From: an uncultured Eubacteriales bacterium
Lineage (GTDB): Bacteria; Bacillota; Clostridia; Oscillospirales; Acutalibacteraceae
DNA length: 6,250 nt
Reading direction: 5' to 3'
Assembly (NCBI GenBank): GCA_900320415.1
Contig: ONSE01000242.1
Location: 1 to 6,250, forward strand
How positions within the stretch are numbered: position 1 is the first letter of the stretch; each line of letters opens with the position of its first letter. The notes under the pieces were generated by a model. It was not told the origin of the DNA and did no database searches. It saw nothing but the letters and a program-made list of their open reading frames with translations. Below are positions 1 through 6,250 of this stretch, piece by piece. The position numbers and the translations under genes were made by a program.

Positions 1-1421
1 GAGAACTGGGCTTTGACAGCGAGGAGGGCACGCTGATTTTACAGCGAACCATCAACGCGTCAGGCAAAAGCGCCTGCAAGATCAACGGCAGACCCGCCAC
101 ACTGTCCATGCTGCGCGAGCTTTCTCCGTACCTGATCAACATTCACGGCCAGCACGAGAGCTACGAGCTGTTTTCGCCCGAAACACACATCGACTACATC
201 GACAGCTACGGTGGAATGGGTGAGCTTCTCCGCGACTACAGGGAGAAGTACAGAGAATATTCGGTCCTGAAGAAGAAATCGGACGAGGCGAGCACCGATG
301 AAAGCGAACGTCTGCGCGAGATCGATCTGCTCAGCTTCCAGACACAGGAGCTTTTTGACGCGGACGTGATAGTCGGCGAGGAGGACGCGCTGAACGCGGA
401 ACGCGAGGGACTGATGAATTTTGAGAAGATCTCTTCGCTTCTGCACCGCGCGCACGAGCTGCTCAGCGGAGAGGACAACAGCGGCTGTGAGCTGGTGGAC
501 ATGGCGGCGAACGCCATGCAGTCCGCGGCGGGCTACAGCTCCGACTATGAGGAGATCAGCAACAGCCTCACCGATGTATACTACAACCTGCGCGACTGCG
601 CCGAGAGCGTCAGCGACGCGCTGGACAATCTGGAAAGCGACCCGCAGCGGCTGGAGGAGATCGAGGAACGGCTCGATCTGATCAACCGCCTGACGAGAAA
701 ATACAATTGCTACTCCGACGAGCTGCCCGCCCTGGCGGAAACCATGCAGGCGCGTCTGGAGGAGCTGATGAATTACGACAAAAACCGTGACGAGCTGATT
801 GCCGCCTGCGCCGAGGCAAAGCGCGGGGCGGAGCAGAGAGCGCTGGCTCTCCGCGAGAGGCGCCGCGTCACCGCGAAGGAATTCGCGGAAAAGGTGCAGA
901 AGGAAATGAGCTTCCTCAATATGCCCAACGTCGAGCTGGTCCCCTGCTTTGAGGAGATCCCCCTCGGTCCCAAGGGTATTGACAGGGTGGAGCTGCTGAT
1001 TTCCGCCAACCCCGGCGAAACGCCGCGTCCCGTGGCGAAGATTGCTTCGGGCGGCGAGCTGTCGCGCATGATGCTCGCCATCAAGACCGTTCTGGCAGGC
1101 ACGGACACCGTTGACACCCTGATTTTCGATGAGGTCGATACGGGAATATCAGGCTCCGCCGCCGAGAAGGTCGGACTCAAGCTCAGCGAGGTTTCCAAGG
1201 GCTGTCAGGTGCTCTGCGTCACCCACCAGGCACAGATCGCCGCCCTCGCGGATTATCATTATCTCATCAAAAAGCAGGTGGAGCAGGGAAGGACCTTTAC
1301 CGAGGTGCTGCCCCTCGACCACAGCGGAAGGGTCTCGGAGCTGGCGCGCATCATCGGCGGCGTCAACATCACCGAGGCGGCTGTTTCGCACGCCGAGGAT
1401 ATGCTTAAGGGAACCCCTTAA
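1..1421 (+). CDS. recN: DNA repair protein RecN, C-terminal part (5' end outside window)
   Basis: RecN is a cytoplasmic SMC-like ATPase that acts early in double-strand break repair, bringing DNA ends together for RecA-dependent recombination. The frame is open from base 3, giving 472 visible residues; family members are usually about 550-575, so roughly 80-100 N-terminal residues including the Walker A loop lie off the window. Visible in order: the Q-loop region IHGQHE (visible residues 47-52), a long Glu/Leu/Arg-rich segment expected to form the coiled coil (about 80-290), the ABC signature SGGELS (349-354, bases 1047-1064), Walker B LIFDE with D376/E377 (bases 1128-1133) followed by the D-loop VDTGISG, and the switch histidine in VTHQAQIA (H408). 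The C-terminus ARIIGG..ITEAA is typical of RecN. The ATG at 108 is internal, because conserved sequence (SGKSACKINGRPATLS) precedes it. The gene appears intact where visible and ends with TAA inside a small palindrome. Confidence 0.97.
   Translation, partial: ELGFDSEEGTLILQRTINASGKSACKINGRPATLSMLRELSPYLINIHGQHESYELFSPETHIDYIDSYGGMGELLRDYREKYREYSVLKKKSDEASTDESERLREIDLLSFQTQELFDADVIVGEEDALNAEREGLMNFEKISSLLHRAHELLSGEDNSGCELVDMAANAMQSAAGYSSDYEEISNSLTDVYYNLRDCAESVSDALDNLESDPQRLEEIEERLDLINRLTRKYNCYSDELPALAETMQARLEELMNYDKNRDELIAACAEAKRGAEQRALALRERRRVTAKEFAEKVQKEMSFLNMPNVELVPCFEEIPLGPKGIDRVELLISANPGETPRPVAKIASGGELSRMMLAIKTVLAGTDTVDTLIFDEVDTGISGSAAEKVGLKLSEVSKGCQVLCVTHQAQIAALADYHYLIKKQVEQGRTFTEVLPLDHSGRVSELARIIGGVNITEAAVSHAEDMLKGTP
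1405..1421 (+). repeat. Inverted repeat spanning the recN stop codon
   Basis: TTAAGGG (1405-1411) and CCCTTAA (1415-1421) form a perfect 7-bp stem with a 3-base loop (AAC), and the TAA stop of recN is its last three bases. A compact hairpin at the very end of a gene suggests a 3' mRNA end or stabilising structure, but no T-run follows (the next bases are AATCCCTTG), so it is not a canonical intrinsic terminator. It could also be chance, since four of the seven pairs are A-T. Function is inference only. Confidence 0.4.
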
Positions 1422-1428
1422 AATCCCT

Positions 1429-1485
1429 TGCCGTGCATAAGTGCGGAATCTTCACGACATTGAATGATTAGAGATTCCCTCGGCA
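1429..1485 (+). repeat. Nested inverted repeats in the recN-recJ spacer (possible folded recJ leader)
   Basis: Within the 115-base spacer, TGCCG (1429-1433) is complementary to CGGCA (1481-1485). Nested inside, GGAATCT (1445-1451) is perfectly complementary to AGATTCC (1472-1478), with one further G-U pair possible inward and a loop of about 18 bases. Between the two left arms, GCA-TAAG-TGC (1435-1444) could make a tiny third stem; alternatively CCGTGC-ATAA-GTGCGG (1431-1446) folds by itself with two G-U pairs, competing with the larger stem. No T-run follows, so it is not an evident intrinsic terminator. It matches no riboswitch or leader class that I recognise. The rest of the spacer shows no convincing promoter. 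It may be a decayed terminator, a leader structure, or coincidence. Confidence 0.3.
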
Positions 1486-1521
1486 TTTACCATCACTGAT
1501 ATCTGAACCACGAACCAAAGG

Positions 1522-1531
1522 AAGGGAGGAG
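1522..1531 (+). promoter_or_regulatory. Strong ribosome binding site fixing the TTG start of recJ
   Basis: AAGGGAGGAG, preceded by a second purine stretch AAAGGA (1517-1522), ends close to the TTG at 1537; the GGAGG core (1525-1529) leaves 7 bases to the start. The frame has an in-frame TGA at 1504-1506 and no other start codon between that stop and 1537. The next in-frame ATG (1621) would delete conserved RecJ N-terminal sequence. Together these make TTG the start. Confidence 0.85.
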
Positions 1532-1536
1532 CCGTT

Positions 1537-3582
1537 TTGAAGCAATGGACCGTAGCGCCGCTGGACAAGGCAGAGGCGTCCCGCATACAGGCGGAATACC
1601 GTCTGCCGCCCATTATCGCTATGCTGCTGCAGATACGCGGTATCACGACGGAAGAGGAGATCCGTGATTTTCTCTACAATGACAGCGAGATCGCCGACCC
1701 CATGGAGATCAAGGACATGGATAAGGCGGCGGAGCGCGTCCGTCAGGCGATCGACAGCGGGGAGTACATTTGCGTTTACGGCGATTATGACGCGGACGGC
1801 GTCACCTCCACCGCCCTTCTGTTGTCCTATCTGGAAACGGTGGGCGCCAATGTTACCTGCTATATCCCCACGCGTGAGAGCGAGGGCTACGGGATGAACA
1901 CCGCGGCAGTGGAATCTCTCGCGCGGCAGGGAGTGAAGCTGATCGTTACCGTTGACAACGGCGTCGCGGCGAGGGAGGAGATCTCCCGTGCAAAGGAGCT
2001 GGGAATGGACACCGTTGTCACCGATCATCATACGCCGCTCGCCGAGCTTCCCGACGCGGTGGCGGTGGTGGATCCGCACCGCGCGGACTGCCAAAGCCGT
2101 TTCAAGCATCTGTCGGGCGTGGGCGTCGCCTTCAAGCTGATCATGGCGCTGGAGGGAGAGTACTGCGACGCCGACACGCTGCTGGACAATTACGCCGACA
2201 TCATCAGTCTCGGCACCATCGGAGACGTGGTGGAGCTGAAGGGCGAGAACAGAGTGTTTGTCAAGCGGGGCATGGACAGCCTTTCCAACTCTGACCGCCC
2301 GGGCATCAACGCTCTGCTGCAGGCTGCGGGCGTGGGGGAGCGGCTTCTCACCTCGGTCAATGTGGCGTATACCCTTGTGCCGCGGATCAATGCCGTCGGC
2401 AGGCTCGGCTCCTCGGAGAACTCACTGAAGCTGCTGCTGACGGAGGATTATCAGGAAGCCGGTGCGATCGCGGAGGAAATGAACCGTGTGAACGCGGAGC
2501 GCAAGGAAATCGAAAACGCGATCATTTCTCAGATCGACGCGCTTGTCCGTGAAAAACCCGAGCTGGTGCGCGGCCGCGTCATTGTCATTGACGGCGAGGG
2601 CTGGCGCCAGGGCGTTGTGGGCATTGTCGCCGCCCGCGTCAAGGAGGCGTTCGGCAAGCCCGCCATCATCATCTCCCGCGAGGGAGACAAGGCGAGAGGC
2701 TCGGGCAGAAGCGTGGAGGGCTTTCCGCTCTGCGACGCGGTGGCTGCCTGTGCCGACGTGCTCACGCATTTCGGCGGCCATCCCATGGCGGCGGGACTCT
2801 CCCTTCCCTCTGAAAATATTGAATTATTCCGGAAAAGAATCAACGAGTTTGCGGCAGGTATTCCGAAAATGCCGTACGACCGTTTTTACATAGACTGCAA
2901 GCTCAATCCCGCCACCATCAGCGTAGAGGTAGCGGAGGAGCTGGAGCTTTTACAGCCCTACGGCGCGGGAAATCCGACTCCCGTTTTCGGTTTTTTCCGT
3001 ATGCAGATCGACAGCATTGTTCCTGTGGGGAATAATAAGCATCTTCGGCTGCACCTTTCGCGAAACGGCGCCGCCATCAGGGCAATGCGCTTTTTTACCT
3101 CCCCCGAGGAATTTCCTTTTGTCAAGGGCGATATAATAGATATAGCGGCAACCATGGAGATCAATGAGTACAACGGCATGAAGTCGGTCTCCCTGATCGT
3201 CAAGGACGTCAAGGCGAGCGCTGACGACAGCGAGAGGATCCTCAACGCCAACCGCGCGTTTGAGGAATTTCTCGCGGGAAGACCGCTTTCCCGTCCGATC
3301 ATTGAGAGACTGGTTCCCTCGCGCGGTGACTTCGCGCTGCTCTACCGTCTTCTTCAGACGAACCGCGGCTACCGCCTTCCGGCCGAAACACTCGTCCACA
3401 AGCTGGGCGGCAAGGTGAATTTCGGCAGGATCCGCGTGATGCTCGAGGCGATGCGGCAGCTGGGTCTGATTGCGTATGAGGAGGGCATCACGGGGGCGAG
3501 TATCACGCTGAATCAGGTGAGCGGCAAGGTGAACCTCGATTCGGCACCCATCATCATTGCATTAAAGGAGGCGTTACAGTGA
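1537..3582 (+). CDS. recJ: Single-stranded-DNA-specific exonuclease RecJ
   Basis: RecJ is a DHH-family, metal-dependent 5'-3' exonuclease on single-stranded DNA, acting in the cytoplasm in end resection, mismatch repair and fork restart. The 681-residue product shows the full DHH phosphoesterase set: YGDYDADG (81-88, D83/D85/D87), VDNG (D140), TDHH (162-165) and GTIGD (D230), then RINAVGRL (283-290). The DHHA1 domain carries GWRQGVVGIVAARV (355-368), GSGRS (388-392) and FGGHPMAAG (412-420). An OB-fold-like region follows (about 447-560). The last ~115 residues (565-681) resemble the C-terminal extension of Firmicute RecJ, making it longer than the ~577-residue E. coli protein but shorter than the Bacillus one. 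It starts with TTG behind a strong ribosome site. Its stop overlaps the next start as GTGA, and its last codons contain that gene's ribosome site, so translation is probably coupled. All catalytic residues checked are present. Confidence 0.97.
   Translation: MKQWTVAPLDKAEASRIQAEYRLPPIIAMLLQIRGITTEEEIRDFLYNDSEIADPMEIKDMDKAAERVRQAIDSGEYICVYGDYDADGVTSTALLLSYLETVGANVTCYIPTRESEGYGMNTAAVESLARQGVKLIVTVDNGVAAREEISRAKELGMDTVVTDHHTPLAELPDAVAVVDPHRADCQSRFKHLSGVGVAFKLIMALEGEYCDADTLLDNYADIISLGTIGDVVELKGENRVFVKRGMDSLSNSDRPGINALLQAAGVGERLLTSVNVAYTLVPRINAVGRLGSSENSLKLLLTEDYQEAGAIAEEMNRVNAERKEIENAIISQIDALVREKPELVRGRVIVIDGEGWRQGVVGIVAARVKEAFGKPAIIISREGDKARGSGRSVEGFPLCDAVAACADVLTHFGGHPMAAGLSLPSENIELFRKRINEFAAGIPKMPYDRFYIDCKLNPATISVEVAEELELLQPYGAGNPTPVFGFFRMQIDSIVPVGNNKHLRLHLSRNGAAIRAMRFFTSPEEFPFVKGDIIDIAATMEINEYNGMKSVSLIVKDVKASADDSERILNANRAFEEFLAGRPLSRPIIERLVPSRGDFALLYRLLQTNRGYRLPAETLVHKLGGKVNFGRIRVMLEAMRQLGLIAYEEGITGASITLNQVSGKVNLDSAPIIIALKEALQ
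3564..3571 (+). promoter_or_regulatory. Ribosome binding site for the GTG start of relA, inside recJ
   Basis: AAAGGAGG lies within the last recJ codons and stands 7 bases before the GTG at 3579, an ideal distance. It fixes the GTG as start. The two surrounding recJ leucine codons are TTA (3562 and 3574), otherwise sparse in this gene, which keeps the initiation region A/T-rich. Confidence 0.9.
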
Positions 3583-5777
3583 GCAGGTTTTCCAATGTGG
3601 CTCATTACCAGGATTTCTCTGAGCTAGAGCATATCCTATCAATTACGAACAACAACTATGACATGGAGAAAATCAGATCAGCGTACGCCTTTGCGGAAGC
3701 GCGGCACGGCGATCAGCGCAGGGTCTCGGGGATCCCCTACATTCTCCATCCCACCTCGGTGGCGTGTATCGTCGCGGAGCTGGGAATGGATACCGACACC
3801 ATCTGCGGCGCCCTGCTGCACGACGTAGTAGAGGATACCGAAACATCGCTGGAGGATATCACCAAGCTGTTCGGCGCGGACGTCGCGAAGCTGATCGACG
3901 GCGTGACGAAGATCTCCAAGATCCCCTATTCCTCGCGCGAGGAGCAGCAGGCGGAGAACATCCGCAAAATGCTGATAGCCATGGCGGACGATATCCGCGT
4001 CATCATCATCAAGCTTGCCGACAGGCTGCACAATATGCGCACGATGGACTGTATGCCCGAGCAGAAGCGCCGCGACAAGTCGCTGGAGAATATGCAGGTA
4101 TTTGCGCCCATCGCGCACCGCCTCGGTATCAAGGCGATCAAGGACGAGCTGGAGGATCGTTCTCTCCAGTACCTCGATCCGATCGGCTATGAGGAGATCG
4201 AAAAGACCCTCTTGCTCAATGAGGAGGGGAGGGACCGCTTCATCGATTCCATCAAGGCGCAGATATTGGAAAAAACCAGGGACACCATCCCTAACGTCTA
4301 TATCAGCGGCAGAGTCAAGAGCATCAACAGCATCTACCGCAAGACCTTCATGCGCAACCAGACGATAGACCAGATTTTTGACGTGTTCGCGGTCCGCGTC
4401 ATAGTCGACAACGTTTCCGACTGCTACAATGTGCTGGGCGTCGTGCATGACATCTTCAAGCCGATCCCCAACCGCTTCAAGGACTATATTTCGATGCCGA
4501 AGCCGAATATGTACCAGAGCCTGCATACGACGGTCCTTGACAAGAACGCCATTCCCTTTGAGGTGCAGATCCGCACCTGGGATATGCATTACACCGCCGA
4601 ATACGGAATTGCGGCGCACTGGAAATACAAGCTCGGCATGGTTTCGGGCGACAGCGGCGCCGAGGATAAGCTCCGCCGCAACATCGACCGCGTCAAGAAG
4701 ATGATACTCGACCAGCTCGAGGCGGAGGACGCCACCGACATCGCGCGCAACATCCGCAACGACTTTGAGGAGAATGACGTCTACGTCTTTACTCCGAAGG
4801 GTGATGTCGTGAGCCTTCCGCGCGGCTCGACGCCGATTGACCTGGCATACCTGATACACACGCAGGTAGGTCACCGCATGGTCGGCGCGAAGATCAACAA
4901 CAAGATCGTTCCGATTGATTACCAGCTGCGCACGGGAGATATCTGCGAGATCCTGACGCAGAAGGAGGAGCACCCCAACCGTGCGTGGATCGACATCTGT
5001 AAAACTGCCTCCGCCAAGTCCAAGATCCGCCAGTGGTTCAAGCACGAGAAGCGTGACGAGAACATTGCCGAGGGCAGGGCGATGATCGAGCGCGAGTTCA
5101 AGCGCCAGGGCATGAACCTCACAGAGGATGAATACCCCGAATTTTTCAAGAGCATCTCCATCAAAAGGCAGTACAATACCCTCGACGATTTCTATGCGGC
5201 GGTGGGTTACGGCGGCATCCAGCTCTGGAAGATCATGCCGCGCCTCAAGGAGGAGTACCAGAAAACCTACGCGCAGGGAATCGAGGATATCACCATTCCG
5301 CCCGTTCCCGCCAAGCGCACCAAGGCGTCCTCTGGCGTGGTGATCGAGGGCAACGATGACGTGCTCATCAAGTTCTCCAACTGCTGCAACCCGCTCCCGG
5401 GAGATGAGATCATCGGTTATATCACCCGCGGCTACGGTGTTTCGATCCACAAGCGCACCTGCACCAACGTTCCGAAGGACCTTTCGCAGTGCGAGGAGCC
5501 GGAGCGCTGGATCTCCTGCTACTGGGAGGACAGAGTGGGAGAGTCGTTCCGCAGCACGCTGCAGATCACGGCGACCGACCGTCCGGGACTGCTCGCTGAC
5601 GTCACCGTCAAGCTGTCGGGTATGCACATCAATATCCACACTCTCAATTCCAGAGAGACGAAGAACAACAGGGCGGTTGTCACCGTCACGATTGACGTCA
5701 TGGGCAGAAATCACCTCAGAGGCGTGATTTCCAAGCTCTCGGACATCAACGGAATAGAAGAAATCAAAAGACTGTGA
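3579..5777 (+). CDS. relA: Bifunctional (p)ppGpp synthetase/hydrolase, RelA/SpoT (RSH) family
   Basis: This long RSH enzyme makes (p)ppGpp from ATP and GTP/GDP when uncharged tRNA reaches the ribosome, and hydrolyses it otherwise (stringent response). The 732 residues match the usual 720-760. The hydrolase HD domain has its metal-ligand set: H57 in YILHP, H81/D82 in LLHDVVEDT, and D148 in KLADRLHNM. The synthetase domain has GRVKSINSIYRK (244-255), DVFAVRVIV (268-276), RFKD (299-302), PKPNMYQSLHTTV (307-319) and EVQIRT (328-333). RFKD is the RxKD form found in bifunctional enzymes, as opposed to the ExDD form of monofunctional RelA. The TGS domain is at about 399-460, a helical linker follows, the Cys-containing region has C602/C603 and H624/C628, and an ACT domain ends the protein (about 658-732). 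Both activities are therefore predicted intact. GTG start; 4-base overlap with recJ. The first 34 codons use codons absent from the rest. The symbol follows Firmicute usage; rel, rsh or spoT would be equivalent. Confidence 0.97.
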   Translation: MSRFSNVAHYQDFSELEHILSITNNNYDMEKIRSAYAFAEARHGDQRRVSGIPYILHPTSVACIVAELGMDTDTICGALLHDVVEDTETSLEDITKLFGADVAKLIDGVTKISKIPYSSREEQQAENIRKMLIAMADDIRVIIIKLADRLHNMRTMDCMPEQKRRDKSLENMQVFAPIAHRLGIKAIKDELEDRSLQYLDPIGYEEIEKTLLLNEEGRDRFIDSIKAQILEKTRDTIPNVYISGRVKSINSIYRKTFMRNQTIDQIFDVFAVRVIVDNVSDCYNVLGVVHDIFKPIPNRFKDYISMPKPNMYQSLHTTVLDKNAIPFEVQIRTWDMHYTAEYGIAAHWKYKLGMVSGDSGAEDKLRRNIDRVKKMILDQLEAEDATDIARNIRNDFEENDVYVFTPKGDVVSLPRGSTPIDLAYLIHTQVGHRMVGAKINNKIVPIDYQLRTGDICEILTQKEEHPNRAWIDICKTASAKSKIRQWFKHEKRDENIAEGRAMIEREFKRQGMNLTEDEYPEFFKSISIKRQYNTLDDFYAAVGYGGIQLWKIMPRLKEEYQKTYAQGIEDITIPPVPAKRTKASSGVVIEGNDDVLIKFSNCCNPLPGDEIIGYITRGYGVSIHKRTCTNVPKDLSQCEEPERWISCYWEDRVGESFRSTLQITATDRPGLLADVTVKLSGMHINIHTLNSRETKNNRAVVTVTIDVMGRNHLRGVISKLSDINGIEEIKRL

Positions 5778-5790
5778 TCCGGAGAAATAC

Positions 5791-6246
5791 ATGAAAGCGA
5801 TTTTGCAAAGAGTCCGCTTCGCCGGGGTGGAGGTGGAGGGAAAGACCGTCGGAGAAATCGGGCAGGGCTTTCTGATCCTCCTCGGCGTGGAGCAGGACGA
5901 CGATGAAAAGGAAGCCGAGGTGCTTGCCAACAAGGTGGCGGGACTGCGGATATTCACCGATGAAAATGACAAGATGAACCTCGCCCTCAGCGATATCGGC
6001 GGAGAGGTGCTCGTCATTTCGAACTTCACTCTCTGCGCGGACTGTTCCCACGGCAGACGCCCCAGCTTCATCGCGGCGGCGCGTCCCGAGAAGGCGGAGC
6101 CGCTCTACGAATACTTTTGCCGGAAGCTCCGCGGCAACGGCGTCGCGAAGGTCGAGCAGGGCGTTTTCGGCGCGGACATGGCGGTCAGCCTGCTCAACGA
6201 CGGCCCCGTAACAATTGATATTAACTCAAAGGACTTAAAACGATGA
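5791..6246 (+). CDS. dtd: D-aminoacyl-tRNA deacylase (Dtd)
   Basis: Dtd hydrolyses D-amino acids (and glycine mischarged on tRNA-Ala) from tRNA, protecting translation in the cytoplasm. The 151-residue product has the normal family length (about 145-155) and opens MKAILQRVRFAGVEV, like the family's M(R/K)AVxQRVxxAxV. The active-site strand reads SNFTL (77-81, T80), where most members have SQFTL; then GRRPSF (88-93), FGADM (126-130) and NDGPVT (136-141), which contains the Gly-cisPro pair (G138-P139) that provides chiral proofreading. The ATG follows the relA stop by 13 bases, with GGAG (5781-5784) 6 bases before it, so it belongs to the same operon. The relA-dtd pairing is widespread in Firmicutes. 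The stop TGA overlaps the next ATG as ATGA. The unusual points are N78 for Gln and C82/C85 in LCADCSHG; neither removes a residue that I know to be catalytic. Confidence 0.96.
   Translation: MKAILQRVRFAGVEVEGKTVGEIGQGFLILLGVEQDDDEKEAEVLANKVAGLRIFTDENDKMNLALSDIGGEVLVISNFTLCADCSHGRRPSFIAAARPEKAEPLYEYFCRKLRGNGVAKVEQGVFGADMAVSLLNDGPVTIDINSKDLKR
6228..6233 (+). promoter_or_regulatory. Ribosome binding site for the gene starting at 6243
   Basis: AAAGGA inside the last dtd codons stands 9 bases before the ATG at 6243. The local sequence turns A/T-rich and uses TCA (6226) and TTA (6235) codons, the same pattern seen at the recJ-relA junction. It supports a real start there. Confidence 0.6.
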
Positions 6247-6250
6247 TTCA
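6243..6250 (+). CDS. Start of a further operon gene (only first codons visible)
   Basis: An ATG at 6243-6245 overlaps the dtd stop as ATGA and has a ribosome site 9 bases upstream. Only Met-Ile and part of a third codon are visible, so no product can be read. In many Clostridia a metallo-beta-lactamase-fold hydrolase follows dtd; that would be a reasonable guess from context but the sequence here cannot show it. Confidence 0.55.

Noticed and set aside
421..681. Plus-strand Arg/Ser/Thr-rich open frame inside recN
   Set aside because: It is out of frame with clear RecN sequence and has the Arg-rich composition typical of shifted frames in GC-rich genes, with no family resemblance.
108..1421. 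Reading recN as a complete gene starting at the ATG at 108
   Set aside because: The same frame is open upstream to the window edge and encodes conserved RecN sequence. The Walker A loop must lie further upstream, so the ATG is internal.
1405..1485. Intrinsic terminator after recN
   Set aside because: The stems are short and none is followed by a run of T residues, so a canonical Rho-independent terminator is not supported; the repeats are listed as such instead.
1460..1502. Possible promoter with TTGAAT (1460-1465) as a -35 box
   Set aside because: No good -10 box stands about 17 bases downstream: CATTTA (1484-1489) and TGATAT (1497-1502) match the consensus poorly. It cannot be supported by sequence alone.
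1468..2109. Minus-strand 213-codon open frame over the spacer and the start of recJ
   Set aside because: It is in antisense register with recJ codons and has a low-complexity Arg/His/Val-rich translation. It is explained by the GC-rich codon bias of recJ.
3678..6071. Very long (797-codon) open frame on the minus strand across relA and dtd
   Set aside because: It lies in codon register with relA, so it is open simply because relA lacks TTA, CTA and TCA codons after codon 34. Its translation is Val/Asp/Leu/Arg-rich with no recognisable domain, and the plus-strand genes have full families and ribosome sites.

Overview
The window is a tightly packed, single-strand (+) housekeeping segment from what is most likely a Clostridia-class Firmicute, probably an Oscillospirales/Ruminococcus-like gut anaerobe. 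This taxonomic call is an inference. It rests on the recJ-relA-dtd gene order, the strong purine-rich Shine-Dalgarno sites, TTG and GTG starts, the long Firmicute-type RecJ with a C-terminal extension, and a GC-rich codon style. No mobile element, tRNA, rRNA, CRISPR array or phage-like gene is visible.

Layout: (1) 1-1421, the 3' part of recN, cut by the window edge so that the Walker A end is missing. (2) 1422-1536, a 115-base spacer, the only real intergenic region. It holds several short inverted repeats and the ribosome binding site of recJ. (3) 1537-3582, recJ, complete, TTG start. (4) 3579-5777, a bifunctional RelA/SpoT-type (p)ppGpp synthetase/hydrolase, complete, GTG start overlapping the recJ stop by 4 bases. 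(5) 5791-6246, dtd, D-aminoacyl-tRNA deacylase, 13 bases after the previous stop. (6) 6243-6250, the first codons of a further gene, starting in an ATGA overlap with the dtd stop.

The first two genes serve recombinational DNA repair: RecN is an SMC-like break-repair ATPase and RecJ a 5'-3' single-strand exonuclease. The next two connect to translation quality and starvation: RSH senses uncharged tRNA on ribosomes and sets (p)ppGpp levels, and Dtd removes D-amino acids from tRNA. From recJ onward the genes look like one translationally coupled operon. Whether recN is co-transcribed is unclear, because the spacer shows neither a convincing promoter nor a canonical terminator.

I found no undescribed system here. 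The points worth a second look are modest: absence of apt between recJ and relA, a cluster of otherwise avoided codons at the start of the RSH gene, a hairpin across the recN stop codon, a potentially folded recJ leader, and small motif variations in Dtd.
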